Assembly (NCBI GenBank): GCA_963556695.1
Contig: CAUWAG010000019.1
Location: forward strand, 1,240,001 to 1,304,000
Direction: 5' to 3'
Length of the DNA stretch: 64,000 nucleotides
DNA from: Anthostomella pinea
Taxonomy: Eukaryota; Ascomycota; Sordariomycetes; Xylariales; Xylariaceae
Part shown: one piece after another, positions 11,385-22,520 of the stretch
Layout of the letters: each line of letters begins with the position of its first letter
Numbering within the stretch: position 1 is the stretch's first letter
Notes under the pieces: model-generated
Seen by the model: only the letters and a program-made list of their open reading frames with translations
Databases searched by the model: none
What the model was told of the DNA's origin: nothing
Translations under genes and position numbers: made by a program

Positions 11385-13351
11385 TCAATTGGATTCTTCT
11401 TCTTCAGACGTTTCTATCTCTATTGTACAAGTTTGCGCATTATGGCCAGTGTTGCCGCAAACGCCACAACGTTGCTCACGCGCTGCCGCCCTCCTCGGAC
11501 GACGATTACCTTTATTTATTTCCTGTCTTGTCAGCTCATTACCATCCTTTACAGTCCAGAGACTTACTGTATCTTTAACAGAAAGTACTTCTCCTTTCAC
11601 TAGACGTTTGTTTTTTGTCCTCCGGGTTTTACTTAGTAAGTGATTGGCCTTGTCACAAAGCGTAAATAGGATGAGGACATAAAAGTCCTGATTGCACTAC
11701 CTACGTGTAAGAATCTCTTGGTGGGGAGGGAAAGAAGGATCTGACCCGCCAGCTAATTCTGGTGGGATTAATGATCCTTTCATCCGCCCCACTATTACCT
11801 AGCCTAGTACAGTTGTGGCCACACGTCTTGTGCGCCAGGTTATGTGATGCTGCGCACAGGCCACCCTGATGGGTTGACAGACTTCTAGTAGGTCAGACCG
11901 TCACATGCCTCCTCTAGCTCGCGGACCCGGGAATCAACCAAAGCGACCTTGTGCATAAGACTGTATGTGGCCTTTAAAAATGAGCTCAACGCATCAACTA
12001 TTGATATAGGTGAGCTTCTCTGGTGGTTTCTAACTTGATTTCGGATATAAACCAACTGGTTTACCGCTTTATTGATGATGGTAGGCGTCTTTGAAGTCCA
12101 AGTAGTGGGTGGCAGATTGGGGTCTGGCGACGGTGTTTGTAAGACAGTGACAGCATCTAGCTTTGAAATGTCACTTTCTGGGTCGAAAGGAACAAGCCTA
12201 GTGGTACTAAAACCTGCTCGAATGTTTCCTGGCGTCATAGCAGCGTTATGTGCTTCACAAAATGCTGCAAGAAAGTCCTCTTTCAAAACGTGGGTTATAT
12301 AACGCCGGATGAGATCCTCAATCATGCGACTGTAAGCTCGTTTGAACAGGATAAAACAACTGACATCTAAAGGCTGGAGCATGTGTGATGAGTGGGCAGA
12401 CATACAAAGGGTAATAATGCTGTTGTTCTGGCAATAATCCTCAAAGATCTGGGAATAGTGGCTTTCGTGACCATCTACGATGAGGAGGCATTTACTGGCA
12501 GTCATACGCGGTCTGGTATACTTGTCGAAATGCTGAATCCATTCCAAACCAATCTCATTCGTGGTCCACCCGTTGTCGGACACGGCCACTTTCCAATCAC
12601 GTGGTAATATTGTGTCGCGATACCATGACGCGAGGTGGGTTTTGCCCTGTAGAATGATGAACGGCGGGACCACCCAACCATCAGCATTAACAGCAGAGAT
12701 TGCTGTAGACCATTCCCTGTTGCCTTGCTGAGCTTGTCTAGGCCTGTCACGTCTTTCGGCGCTTGTAACGACCATGCCGGACCCAATAATGCCCATCATA
12801 AACCCAGTCTTGTCGAAGTTATAAATATCCGCGTCTTGGATACCATGTTTCGCGACTGCCGCTGCAACTTGGCAAAACCACGCGCAATACGCGTCTGGAT
12901 CCTCGTTCAAGACCCTCTGGTAGTCTATCTTCCGATGAAAACGCGTCCGGAGGCCTGGTGTACGTTTGATGAAGTTCCGCGTCCAGTTCTTTCCAACGCG
13001 TCCAGCCCCATGCGCCGCCAACAATTGATTCGCCATATCTTCAACATAACTGTACTGGGGCGGAAATGCTCGCGCATCCAGGTCGAGAATGAAGGAACAA
13101 ATGGCATTCTCTTTGGAAACCATAAGTTTCAAAGTATTGGGCATGCTGTCGCGTCGTGATGGCATTCCTTTGACTCTATTGCTCAAAGTGGAACAAGGGA
13201 CGTTGAAGAGTTTTGCAAGCTGAAATATAGGAATATGAGGGTCACGTCGTTTAGCTTGAACAGCTAGCTGCAAGTCTGATTTGTTATAACGCGGTGCCAT
13301 TATTGTTGGTGGAGATATGATGGTTTGAATCGTATTGGTTGGAAAGTTCAT
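11385..13351 (-). pseudogene. pogo/Fot1-like DDE transposase, interrupted by a solo LTR
   Basis: The frame is open from ATG 13351 (or the more likely ATG 13300, which opens MAPRYNKS) to the insertion at 11905, where the inserted LTR adds six foreign codons and a stop. The rest of the transposase resumes beyond the insert at 11650-11385. In order: a psq-type helix-turn-helix (SDLQLAVQAK... FNVPCSTLSNRVKG), a CENP-B-like HTH region (NWTRNFIKRTPGLRTRF), then DDE residues in IYNFDKTGFM, LIVDGHESHY and QPLDVSCF. After the break there is a basic stretch and a CCHC-like knuckle, CGVCGNTGHNAQTC. Role: cut-and-paste transposition. The copy lacks an intact C-terminus and is probably inactive, unless the truncated form still works. 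Confidence 0.85.
11651..11905. repeat. Solo LTR inserted in the transposase gene
   Basis: The second copy of the transposon (24361-25513) has the same coding sequence without this block, so the insertion edges are visible. The block starts TGTCACAAAG and ends CCGTCACA (TG...CA) and is flanked by GGCCT and TGCCT, a 5-bp target duplication with one mismatch. Size and ends fit an LTR left by recombination of a gypsy-type element. It is not the same LTR as that of the element at 15391-21299, although both begin TGTCAC. Confidence 0.75.
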
Positions 13352-13400
13352 GACGAGTGCCAACTCGCTTGTAATGTCAACTCGCTTGTCAGCTACGTTA

Positions 13401-14488
13401 ATACTTTATTATTATTACTATTAATCTTTTTTATATAAAGTTGTTAAAAGCTTTATAAATATAATAACGTTTTTTAAATATAATAAGAAACCTCTTAACG
13501 TTATATTATAGTGATAATAAGACTTTGTTAAGTATTATTATTAACAGTATATATTAAAAATCTAATTTGTAAATAATCAGAAAGATCTTGGAGTAGTTTA
13601 TCCCAATTATAAGCTTCTTTTATTAGTTAATTTCCCTATGTAAAGTATATTATTTAAAATAATAATATAATGAAGTAAATATTTTAAATTTTAAACTCAA
13701 TTTTTTAAAAAATCTAACCTAATAATCAGTTTTAAATGTTGAAATAACTTATTTATATTTATAAAACTTATTGGTTGTAACTATTATTATATGATCCGAC
13801 TTTTAATTAATGGAAGCTTTTATTAAATATTTTAAGACAACACTTTTCATTATTAAAAAAACAAAAATCCTATATTAACTTTTATAATATCTTCAATCTC
13901 TAAATAAACATTTTTTCTGATAAATATTTTATTCCAAATACTTTCAACTTATTTTTATTTTTTATTCGATTATTCTCTTATTAACGAACTGTTTGAACCA
14001 CTGTAAAGCTTTCTGGATGATATTTTAATATTCTGTTTTTGAAGGCTTTTCAAAACGATTAATAATATCCTTTAAAAAGTTATCTTATTCGAAAATTAAA
14101 ATTTTATTAATAATACAAATAATTAACCGGACCCTTTATTTCGCTTTTTACTTAATAAGAACATATATTAAAAGCTATTTTGTGAGCCAAATAACACCTA
14201 TATATCGGCTACTGTATTAATTTTTAACCTGTAGTTATCGTGAATTTTTATTTATTTATTATTGATTAAAAACCTGATCATTAACTTATAAGGCTTATTT
14301 TGCCTCTAATGTCTCTTTTTACCTATTATTCAATAGCTTTTTTTTATTAAAAAATATTTTTCAACTTTATATAACGGTTAATTTAAATTTAAAAATTATT
14401 ATTTTCTTTATTTTCTTTATAACTAATTATCACGCCTTTATTCAAACCTTTTTAAAGATTAATTTTATATTATTAAATATTATAATAT
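13401..14488. other. AT-rich RIP-eroded DNA
   Basis: Extremely AT-rich with no open frame. Probably fully RIP-degraded transposon sequence. Confidence 0.55.
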
Positions 14489-14512
14489 ATGTAAGCAAAA
14501 TCTACCTTCATA

Positions 14513-14700
14513 ACCGATCAAGCATAATACTCGAGTATGGGTCAAAGTTATGATGTTGCTAATAGGTTGGATTGAGAGGTCTGGCTGGACCTGAAGGTTT
14601 GGCTAAGTGACCTCGCAACCCGGTATCTAAAATCTTATCTAATCCTACATGTGGGTGTTAGCATAGATGGTTTGCAGGCTGGAATCGCATGGATCCAACA
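14513..14700 (-). repeat. Dispersed LTR-like repeat, family 2 copy a
   Basis: Read on the minus strand it begins TGTTGGATCCATGCGATTCC and ends with ACTCGAGTATTATGCTTGAT. It aligns along its length with the repeats at 15085 and 26159 (the last has exact target duplications). The left boundary is uncertain. It is in opposite orientation to copy b about 400 bp away. Confidence 0.65.
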
Positions 14701-15084
14701 CTATTAAATATATTATATTTTTTTACAAAGCTTTTTACGTACTTAAATGTTATAAAACTAATAAGAATAGTTTTATTTTATTTTATAATATATTTAATAA
14801 TAACGAAAATAGGTTTTTTATTATGAAAAGGTATAATTAATAGATTTTTATAAAAGCAGTAACAAAAGTCTGATAACTGAAAAGAAAAAAAGATTTTTTT
14901 TTTACGTTTTATTAGTTAATAATAATGATATTTAATAATAATTTCTTAAAAAATTATCATTATGTTAAAGTATTATTATTATTTAAAAAGATTTTTTTTA
15001 AAATTAACGCTTAAATAACTTTGTTCATAATATATTTGGCGTATTTAAATATCTATTTTTTAAGTGTTTTTAAAGTATTATAGC
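14701..15084. other. AT-rich RIP-eroded DNA
   Basis: Lies between the two inverted family 2 copies. No open frame or recognisable element. Confidence 0.5.
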
Positions 15085-15307
15085 TGTTACATTTATACGA
15101 TTTCAGCCTGCAAACCATTTATACTAAGACCCCTGTATATAATCAGATAAGATATTAGATACCGGATTGTGAGGTTACTTAGCAAGACCTTCAAGTCTAG
15201 CTAGACCTCACAAACCAACCATTAGCAACATCATGACCTTGACCCAATACTCGAGTATTATGATATTAATCAATTATTTAAATAATTTTTCAATATTTGA
15301 TCCAACA
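15085..15307 (+). repeat. Dispersed LTR-like repeat, family 2 copy b
   Basis: Begins TGTTACATTTATACGATTTC, aligning with copy a with several G-to-A and C-to-T changes, and shares the central part (AGATACCGGATTGTGAGGT, then ACTCGAGTATTATGA). Its last ~50 bp are AT-rich and differ from copy c, so the right end (a TCCAACA at 15301-15307) is tentative and no target duplication was found. Confidence 0.55.
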
Positions 15308-15390
15308 TTTTAATAAACCTTTTTATAAAATGTAAATTCTACGTTATTTAAATTCAAAGTATTTAGCTTTATAGTTATATAATTATAATT

Positions 15391-15633
15391 TGTCACGAGC
15401 TCTGGTACGGGCAGTATAGGCGATCGTATGACAGTCTATTCTCTACGGTTCTGGCAGGGTTACAGGTAACTCTATTGACAGGATGTAGCTCAAAGAGCTA
15501 CAATTCAGGTTCAGGCAGGAACAGTAAAGATATCGTCAGTTCTTAGGTCCACATTGGTCCACCTGAGCCGCTGACAACTGGCGCCCGGGGTCCCTCCACT
15601 TCCTGCCCATAGGCAGGGTCCAGCGCCGTGACA
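15391..15633 (-). repeat. 3' LTR of the gypsy element
   Basis: 243 bp with TGTCAC/GTGACA ends. It is the 3' LTR because the polypurine tract lies directly beside it at 15634-15650. TAATT flanks it on the outer side. Confidence 0.92.
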
Positions 15634-15650
15634 GTACTCCCCTCTCCAGG
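15634..15650 (-). other. Polypurine tract of the gypsy element
   Basis: On the minus strand the purine-rich run GGAGAGGGGAG lies immediately before the 3' LTR, the expected primer site for plus-strand DNA synthesis. It confirms minus-strand orientation. Confidence 0.7.
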
Positions 15651-15699
15651 CGGAGCTCTGACGACGCGCCTAACAGGTTCACAGGCTTCCAGTTTATCC

Positions 15700-18600
15700 T
15701 CATAGCAGAGGTCCAGGTCTGGGCTTGTTCGGGTACTGGTGATGGAAGTTGTTAACAACCTCCTGTACATTCTCAAGCCAGGCAGCAGAGGACTCCGTGG
15801 GCTCGTTATATCCTTCCCACTTAACAGTATACTTCAGGTTAGGCTTTCCTCCATGTCCTCAGCGATCCCAGTGGGAATCAAGTATCTCCTCTATAGTCCA
15901 TTCTTACAGGCCGTTTACTTTGACGAGGGGCGGCGGTTCTTACTGTTGTCCAGGCTGGGGGTCGGCGGAATCAGGTCGCAACAGGTTTACATAAAAGACA
16001 GGATATATTCTCATGGACGCAGGTAGCTCCAGGCGGTAGGCGTACGGGTTAATAACCTTAGTTATTTCCTATGGGCCCAGGTTCTTCTAGTACAGCTTCT
16101 TTTGGGGGCGGGCAGTCTTGATGTTCCTTGTGTCTAGCCAGACCTTCTGACCGAAGTAGAATCTGCGGACAGGTCGGCGTTTCCGGTTGGCATACTCCTC
16201 GTGGCGGGCTTGGGCGATGCAGATCTCAGACTTCAGGTACTCGTATACAGTGGCCATCTTCAGGGAGACCCCCTCAGCATCCTTGGCGGCAACGCGGCGT
16301 CCGGATAACGCAGGTTCGAATCCGAAACGGGGGTGATATCCATAATTTGCAAAAAAGGGCGTGGTTTTCAGGCTTTCGTTCAGTGCGTTGTTGATCGCGA
16401 ATTCGGCTAACGGTAGCCAGCGTACCCAGTTGTCTTGAAGGTATGATACGTGGCCCCGCAGGTACTGTTCCAGGAAGGAATTGGCGATCTCGGTCTGCCC
16501 ATCGGTCTCGGTGTGGTAGGCGGTCGACAGCAGTGCGGTGATTCCCAGGCGTTTGGTCAGGTGCTTCCAGAAATCGGATACGAACTGGGGTCCTCGGTCA
16601 GATACGATGGTTCTGGGCAGGCCGTGCAGTTTCTAGACATACTTAATATATAGGCGGGCGACTTCTCAAGAATCGCAGGTTCCTTTACAGTGGATGAAGT
16701 GCTTCATCTTGGTCAGGCGGTCGACGACTACCAGGATTGCGTCGTAGCCGTAGCTGTCGGGCAGGTGCGTAATGAAGTCCATCAAAATATCTTGCCAGGC
16801 TCTCTGGGGAATCAGGAGGGGTCTCAGGACTCCTTGACGGGCTTCTCTCGAGGCGGTAGTCCTCTTGCAGGTATGGCAGTTGCAAACCCATCGTTCGATA
16901 TAAGACAATATACCAGGCCAGTAGTATTCTCGGGACAGTTTTTCGTATGTACGGGCTCGACCCATATGGCCGGCGACAGGGCTAGCGTGGTACAGGCGTA
17001 AGAGCTCGGCGTGCAGCCTTTCGTTCGCAGGGACATACAAGCATTCATAGTAATACAAGTGTTCTCCGGACAGTTCGCACTCGGCCAGTGATATCTTGCG
17101 GTGGCGAGACTCCTTCTTCTTCAGGGCTTGGACGATCGACTGTAGTTCTTTGTCTGTGGCGTATCCTTGGTTGAAAAGGTCCTGGATCTGGGGAGGTAGC
17201 AGCGGTGCAGTTCTCTCGACGGGCAGTGCAGGCCGTGGTGGTTCCAAATCGGGCTGTGGTCGGTGGTCTGGAGCTCCAGGTCCACGGAGCTGGCTGCGAG
17301 TGATCGGGTACAGCTTCAGGATCGGGTCTACGAATCGTACTCGCTTGGCGGGGCGGGCTGGTCCCGGCACGGGTTCTGGGGCAGCAGGCACTGGTTCAGG
17401 AACCTCAGGAGTCTGTGCTGGAGTTGGCGGCAACTCGACGGGCTGGTCTTCCGGTTTCCTATCTATAGGTAAGAAATCGTCAAGGTTGGCTCTTTTCAGC
17501 ACTACCTGACTCTGGTACAACAGGCGTTCATCCCCCTCTTTAGGCAGGTTCTCTGACCTCCTGGTCAGAGTATCCGGCTTCGCTCCTTGCTTTCCGGGGC
17601 AGTAGACAATCTTGAAGTTAAAATAGGACAGGAATTCGGACCATCTGGCTTGACAGCGGTTTAGTAACTTTGTTGTCATGAAATACTCTAGGTTCCGGTG
17701 GTCGGTAATAACCTTAATCGGGGAACTTGTCCCCTCCAGCTCGGGTCTCCATTCTTCGAAGCAGCGGATAATCGCCAGCAGTTCCTTGTCGTAAATTTCG
17801 TAATTACACTCCGTCATCAAGTGTTTTTTTAAAAAGAAAGCTACTGGCTTCAGGATTCCATTGTCCCCATACTGGGACAACACTCCGGCGGACACGTAAT
17901 CAGACGCGTCGGTCTCTATGATGATCTCTTTTTCCCAATCGAATGGGGCCAGGACAGGCGCTGTGGTAAAAGCGTGCTTCAGACGGTCAAAGGCAGTCTA
18001 GCAGGCCGGGTTCTAGTGGAAATGCATCCCTTTTCTCGTCAGGGCTACCATTGGGGCGATGATCTTTGAGAAATCCTTCACGAAGCGTTGGTAAAAGTTG
18101 CTGAATCCGATAAACGCTTGGATATCTGTCAGGCAGGACGGGGATTGCCAGTTCTGAATGGTCTCAATCTTCTTGGGGTCCATGCGAATCCCATTCTTCC
18201 TGACAATTACACCCAAAAAGGTGGTCTCATCCTTGAAGAATTCGCACTTCTGGATCTTGGCGTATAGGCCGGCCTGTCTCAGGGACTCTAATACCTGGCG
18301 GACGTGTTTCAGGTGCTCTTCTCGGGTACGGCTGTAGATCAGGATATCGTCCAGATAAGCAGTGCAAAATACATCCAGGTACTCTCGCAAGGTATCGTTC
18401 ATGAAACTTTGGAAGGTTGCGGGGGCCCCAGTCAGTCCAAAGGGCATCACTAGGGACTCGTACAGGCCAAAGCGGGTACGGAACGCGGTCAGGTACTCTT
18501 GTCCTTTCTTCATGCGGATATTGTTGAAAGCAGACATGATATCGATCTTCGTGAAGTACTTCATTCCTTTCAGGTTGTTCAGAGATTCCTTGGTTAAGGG

Positions 18601-19690
18601 CAACGGATATCAGTCCTTAACAGAGATGTTGTTCAGTCCTCGGTAGTCGACACAGAAACGGAGGCTTCTATCAGCCTTTTTAACAAATAGGACCGGGGAG
18701 GCGGCAGGCGACGAGCTGGGACGGACGAACCCCTTGCGCAGATTCTCTTCCAGCCATTCTTTCAATGCGAACAGCTCGTTGCGGGACATGGGGTACAGTG
18801 GTCCAAATGGGGGCGTCTTGCCATCCTGCAGGCGGATATCGTGATCATAATCCCGGTGCAAGGGGAGTCTTTTGGCTTCCTTGGGTGAAAAGACGTCGGC
18901 ATAATCCTCCAGTTCCTCGGGTAGCAGGTCTCGGGGCTCCGGCGGGCTGGCATTCTGTAGGTACCGGTTGATATCATCGATCGTGACAGTAAAGAGCTGG
19001 CAGTTCCTTCGGCTATACATTATACAGGCTCTCAACGATACTCGGGCAATATCCAAATGCTGCAGCTCAGGCGGTCGGGGAAGCAAGTTGTGCGGTTGGG
19101 CCTTGGCAGGGACGTCATGCAATGCTCGGATCTTCATCGGGCGGGCAGGAGTATTGCAGTGTTTCCGGCAGTATTCGCTGTCAAAAGTGAAGGTATGGCT
19201 CGCAAATCCAATCTTTGGGTCGTGCTTCTTTAGCCATGACATTCCTAGAATAACGGGGTAATGAGCCAGTTGGGTCACAAAGAGCTTGATCTTTTCGCAA
19301 TGGTCTTCAGTTCTCAGTCGGGTCTCGATATAGTGGGTGATCATTCCACTCTCGGCATCTTTTCCATCGAACACTTTTAATCTGAATGGTTTCTTTAGTT
19401 TCTTTAGGGGTAGCTCGTGGCTCGCGGCCCAGCTCTGGTTTACGAAGCCTTTTCCTTCGGCTCCGGTATCGGTCATGGCGTAAGTCGGGAGCGTCTTGCT
19501 TCCCAACTCCAGGGTAACAGGTAGAATCATTAAATGGGACCTCTGATCCGTTTCTTCTTGGACAAAGACTCCCTTGGCGGCGGCAGCAGATAGTCGGACG
19601 CTGGCAGCGGTTCTTAGGCGGCGCTCCTTCTTCGGAGCCTGGGTGCGACTTAACTCAGACTCACTCCATTTGTCGAGCTCGACGGGCTGC
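15700..19690 (-). pseudogene. Gypsy pol (protease-RT-RNaseH-integrase-chromodomain), with many stops
   Basis: Conserved blocks follow each other in one frame: protease AMTDTGAEG (~19480); RT with [10 protein letters not shown] and the catalytic YLDDILIYS; RNase H with [12 protein letters not shown]; integrase zinc finger ([10 protein letters not shown]... CNCHTCK) and core ([22 protein letters not shown]); and at the end a chromodomain (WTIEEILD... [10 protein letters not shown] ... AWLENVQE) before the stop at 15700-15702. Stops are visible at 18610, 18013, 17998, 16666, 16633, 16087 and 16069 among others, each readable as a C:G to T:A change. pol is in a different frame from gag, which in related elements is bridged by frameshifting. 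Non-functional as it stands. Confidence 0.9.
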
Positions 19691-21014
19691 GAGGCGGGCT
19701 GACAGATCAGACAGAATCAGGGCTATCGGAACGGTGGACATAGCTGGCACGGAATTGACGAAATTGGGACGAGGGGCAAGTATCAGGTTCGAGGCAGGTA
19801 GCGATGCAATGATCCTTAGAACCGCAGCGGAAGCATTCTCTGTGCTCTTTCCTTCCACCGGGGGCGAATCTTCTCTGAGAGCTCAAGTCCAGAGGCTTTC
19901 CTCCGTTGGCGACGGGCAAAGCAGGTCGGGGCGCTCTCCATTCTCTCTTGGGCTGGTCCGGGCTCGTGGCAGCGGGTTGGCAGGGGACAACAGCGGCAGC
20001 ATAACTGGCAGGGGTTTTGGCAGAAGTGACGACACGGTTCCGGGAGACTTGCTGTTGGTATTGGCGGAAGCGGTTATCCAAGGCTTACAGGTGGTTGGCG
20101 TAGTCTTTGTATCTCCGGGACGGGGTCAGGCTGTGTAGGAGCATATCCTGAAGTTCGCAAGATATGCCTTGGAACAACAATGGGGTCAGGGCGTCCTCAG
20201 GCATCTCTCTTTCTAGGGCCAGGTATTAAAATTCGGAGAAAAAGGTGCTGAAGTCCTGGTTCCTCTGCTTCAGCTGGTATAGCTTATTCTGGGCATTCTG
20301 AATACGGTCAGGGTCTCCAAAGGCGTTCTCTAGGTAGGCAAGCATTTCCAGGTAATCGAGGAAGTTGGGAACTCCGTAGCGGGTCTTCGGCAGGATCAAT
20401 TCGTAGGCTTTCCCGGTCAGACGTCCAGCAACATAGGTCAGCCGGGCAGTAACGGTCGGGAATCGGTCAGCGTTGGCGGTTATCTTGCCATAGATCTGTT
20501 GTGTGAACCGGCGAAGGTCGCTTCGAGAGCCATCAAATTCTTTTAGGTCAAGGATCTTTTCACTGAGATGGGAAGATCCAGAATGGACAGGAAGAGCAAG
20601 CACAGTTGATCCCGGTACAGAATCTGCAGGCTGCTCAGCCGGGGGACTCGGGGTAGCGGCAGAGACGGGTCGGGGAGTCTGTATAGCAGGCGTGGCGGCG
20701 TCGAGCAGGCGGAGTTTCTTAACCTCGAGATAGGTAATTTCTTTCTGGAGAAGGGCAGTATCTTCTTAGTGCTGTTGCTTTTGGTATTCAATAATTCCCT
20801 CTTGCTTGGCAATAGTCGATCAGAGGGACTGGAAGGAGTTATCATGGTCAGATTCGGCGAGGCAAAAGAAATCGTTCTTTTCTTTCAAGGCAACAACGTA
20901 GCCATTGATATGGCACAAGTATAATAGCCAGTCGGACGGGTTGTTAGTAACGTGGGCAACGAGCTCTTCTGGAGAGTCCGCTCCCGAAGGCGGTTCAGGC
21001 CGCTCCTGGGACAT
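19690..21014 (-). pseudogene. Gypsy gag (capsid plus zinc knuckle), with stops
   Basis: Starts at ATG 21014 (MSQERPEPPSG). A long helical capsid-like part follows (SEKILDLKEFDGSRSDLRRF, ENAFGDPDRIQNAQNKL), then a CCHC knuckle CFRCGSKDHCIATC near 19830. At least five in-frame stops interrupt it (for example SFQSL-stop at 20820 and FSEF-stop at 20226), consistent with RIP of CGA, CAA and CAG codons. It encodes the structural protein of the virus-like particle in intact relatives. Confidence 0.8.
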
Positions 21015-21056
21015 TCTCACGGTAGATACGGCGCTTATAGGGTAGGAGCTACGTAA

Positions 21057-21299
21057 TGTCACGAGCTCCAGTACGGGCAGTATAGGCGATCGTATGACAG
21101 TCTATTCTCTACGATTCTGGCAGGGTTACAGGTAACTCTATTGACAGGACATAGTTCAAAGAGCTACAATTCAGGTTCGGGCAGGAACAATAAAGATATC
21201 ATCAGTATTCAGGTCCACATTGGTCCACCCGGGCCGCCGACAGCTGGCGCCCGGGGTCCCTCCACTTCCTGCCCATAGGTAGGGTCCAGCGCCGTGACA
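21057..21299 (-). repeat. 5' LTR of the gypsy element
   Basis: 243 bp, same ends as the 3' LTR and about 93% identical by eye, the differences being almost only transitions. The sequence next to it on the inner side (TTACGTAGCTCCTACC on the minus strand) is where the primer binding site should be, but no tRNA match was recognised. Confidence 0.9.
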
Positions 21300-21304
21300 T
21301 AATT

Positions 21305-21589
21305 ATAATAATTCATTTAATAATCAAGTTTAAAATTTAAAATTAAAACTTCGCTTTGATTTTCCGTGTATTAAGTTAAAAACTTTATAAATGTCGTAAA
21401 GTTTTCTTACTTTATCGTTTGCGATATATAATCTTAACTTCTAAATTAACTATTAATATCTTATCGTATTTATTATTTTTCAATAAGCTTTTTAATAAAG
21501 TTATTTAAAATAACTATTTTAAATGATAAGTATTAACTTATTTAATTTAAGTATTTAAATATATTTTAAATAAGAATTTTTTAAAGACT
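21305..21589. other. AT-rich RIP-eroded DNA
   Basis: No open frame; AT-rich filler between the gypsy element and a solo LTR. Confidence 0.5.
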
Positions 21590-21849
21590 TGTCAGATTTA
21601 AGGGATCTCCAGGTGTGTATGTCCTTAGGCTTGCTGGCTAGTCAGGTGGCTAGACAAGGAGGCTGCTATGACTAGCACCATGAATTATACGTTGACTCAG
21701 AAAAAGGTGGGCCAGAGGATCGTCTCTTGCATCTCCGGAGCTGTACAAATAGGTGTAGATACCAATCAATTGGGATAGCTGAGAAATGATAACAACGATT
21801 GCAGCTACCGCTCAAGACCACAGGCTTGTCAACCCTTTGAAATCTGATA
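21590..21849. repeat. Solo LTR-like repeat, family 1 copy b
   Basis: Begins TGTCAGATTTAAGG and ends AAATCTGATA, so the ends are inverted copies of each other with one CA-to-TA change. Flanks are AGACT (21585-21589) and AAACT (21850-21854), a 5-bp target duplication with one G-to-A difference. The last ~70 bp match the right end of the repeat at 10730-10932. Confidence 0.7.
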
Positions 21850-21854
21850 AAACT

Positions 21855-22520
21855 TAATTAAACACTTATTAAAATAGAAACTAGTTATAACTAGACTTAT
21901 AACTAATCAACGTTCTAATGCCGCTATTATAAAGGCATACGTGCTCTTCATATGCATTTAAACGGGCTTTATGATAAGGCGATGGTGTGCCTTGTGGTAG
22001 CGGTATCCAGAATAAGGACCAGGGTCACGAATGGTGGCTATTGGTCTGTATTCTGGAAGTTGCTTGATTGAAAGAAGGGATGGGTGGTGTCCCCATCCCA
22101 GAAGTAGCTATCATCCCAGTTGGGTACGAATCTGGTACAAACGGGTACCAGTTGGGCTCCAAGGTACCTTGTACCCTGGTTCGTGACCCATCCGTCATTG
22201 TGGCTGGAAAATGGGTTGAGGAGCCACAATGGTGGATCCTTTCAATCTAAGTACCTACCTAAATGTACCCAGGTACCTTACCCACCACCTGCAGCAGTAC
22301 CGGTACTTTGACGTCACCTAGGTATGCTCCAACGGAGCTGGAGCTTTGGTTCTCTCTCTCTCCCGTCTCTCCCTCTCCTCCAGCTGTCCCTCTCAAACAC
22401 GAGCCGGGCGACAACCTGCTCCCATCGTCGTGACATTTACCCCGCCCAGACTATTACAAGAACAATAGACGTCTCTGCCGTCAGCCCCAGCTTTCAGCCG
22501 CCGTGGAGCCCGGCAGCCGT
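21855..22520. other. Transition from island to GC-normal DNA; macrodomain gene upstream region
   Basis: AT-richness fades by about 21950. Between 22330 and 22400 is a pyrimidine-rich stretch (CTCTCTCTCTCCC) of the kind often near fungal transcription starts. No other gene seen. Confidence 0.5.

Larger units (their letters stand above)
11279..13398 (-). mobile_element. Tc1/mariner-superfamily (pogo/Fot1-like) transposon, copy 1
   Basis: Terminal inverted repeats start ACGTAGATGACAGGCGAG on the left and, read inward from the right, ACGTAGCTGACAAGCGAG. TA dinucleotides flank both ends (11277-11278 and 13399-13400), the target duplication of this superfamily. Inside lies a DDE transposase on the minus strand. 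A 255-bp solo LTR (11651-11905) has landed in its 3' part, so this copy is about 1.87 kb without the insertion. The transposase frame is otherwise open, so the element itself escaped heavy RIP although it sits in AT-rich DNA. Confidence 0.85.
15391..21299 (-). mobile_element. Complete Ty3/gypsy LTR retrotransposon with chromodomain (RIP-inactivated)
   Basis: The 5909-bp element has two 243-bp LTRs, both TGTCAC...GTGACA, and perfect 5-bp target duplications TAATT (15386-15390 and 21300-21304). Coding runs on the minus strand: gag with zinc knuckle, aspartic protease, reverse transcriptase, RNase H, integrase and chromodomain. This order and the chromodomain place it among fungal chromovirus-type gypsy elements. 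The LTRs differ at about 17 of 243 sites, nearly all transitions. pol carries at least ten in-frame stops at former CAG, TGG, CGA or CAA-type codons but no frame break, so RIP rather than deletion killed it. Confidence 0.92.

Noticed and set aside
16305..16330. GGTTCGAATCC resembles a tRNA B box
   Set aside because: It lies in the integrase coding part of the gypsy element and has no matching acceptor or D-arm.
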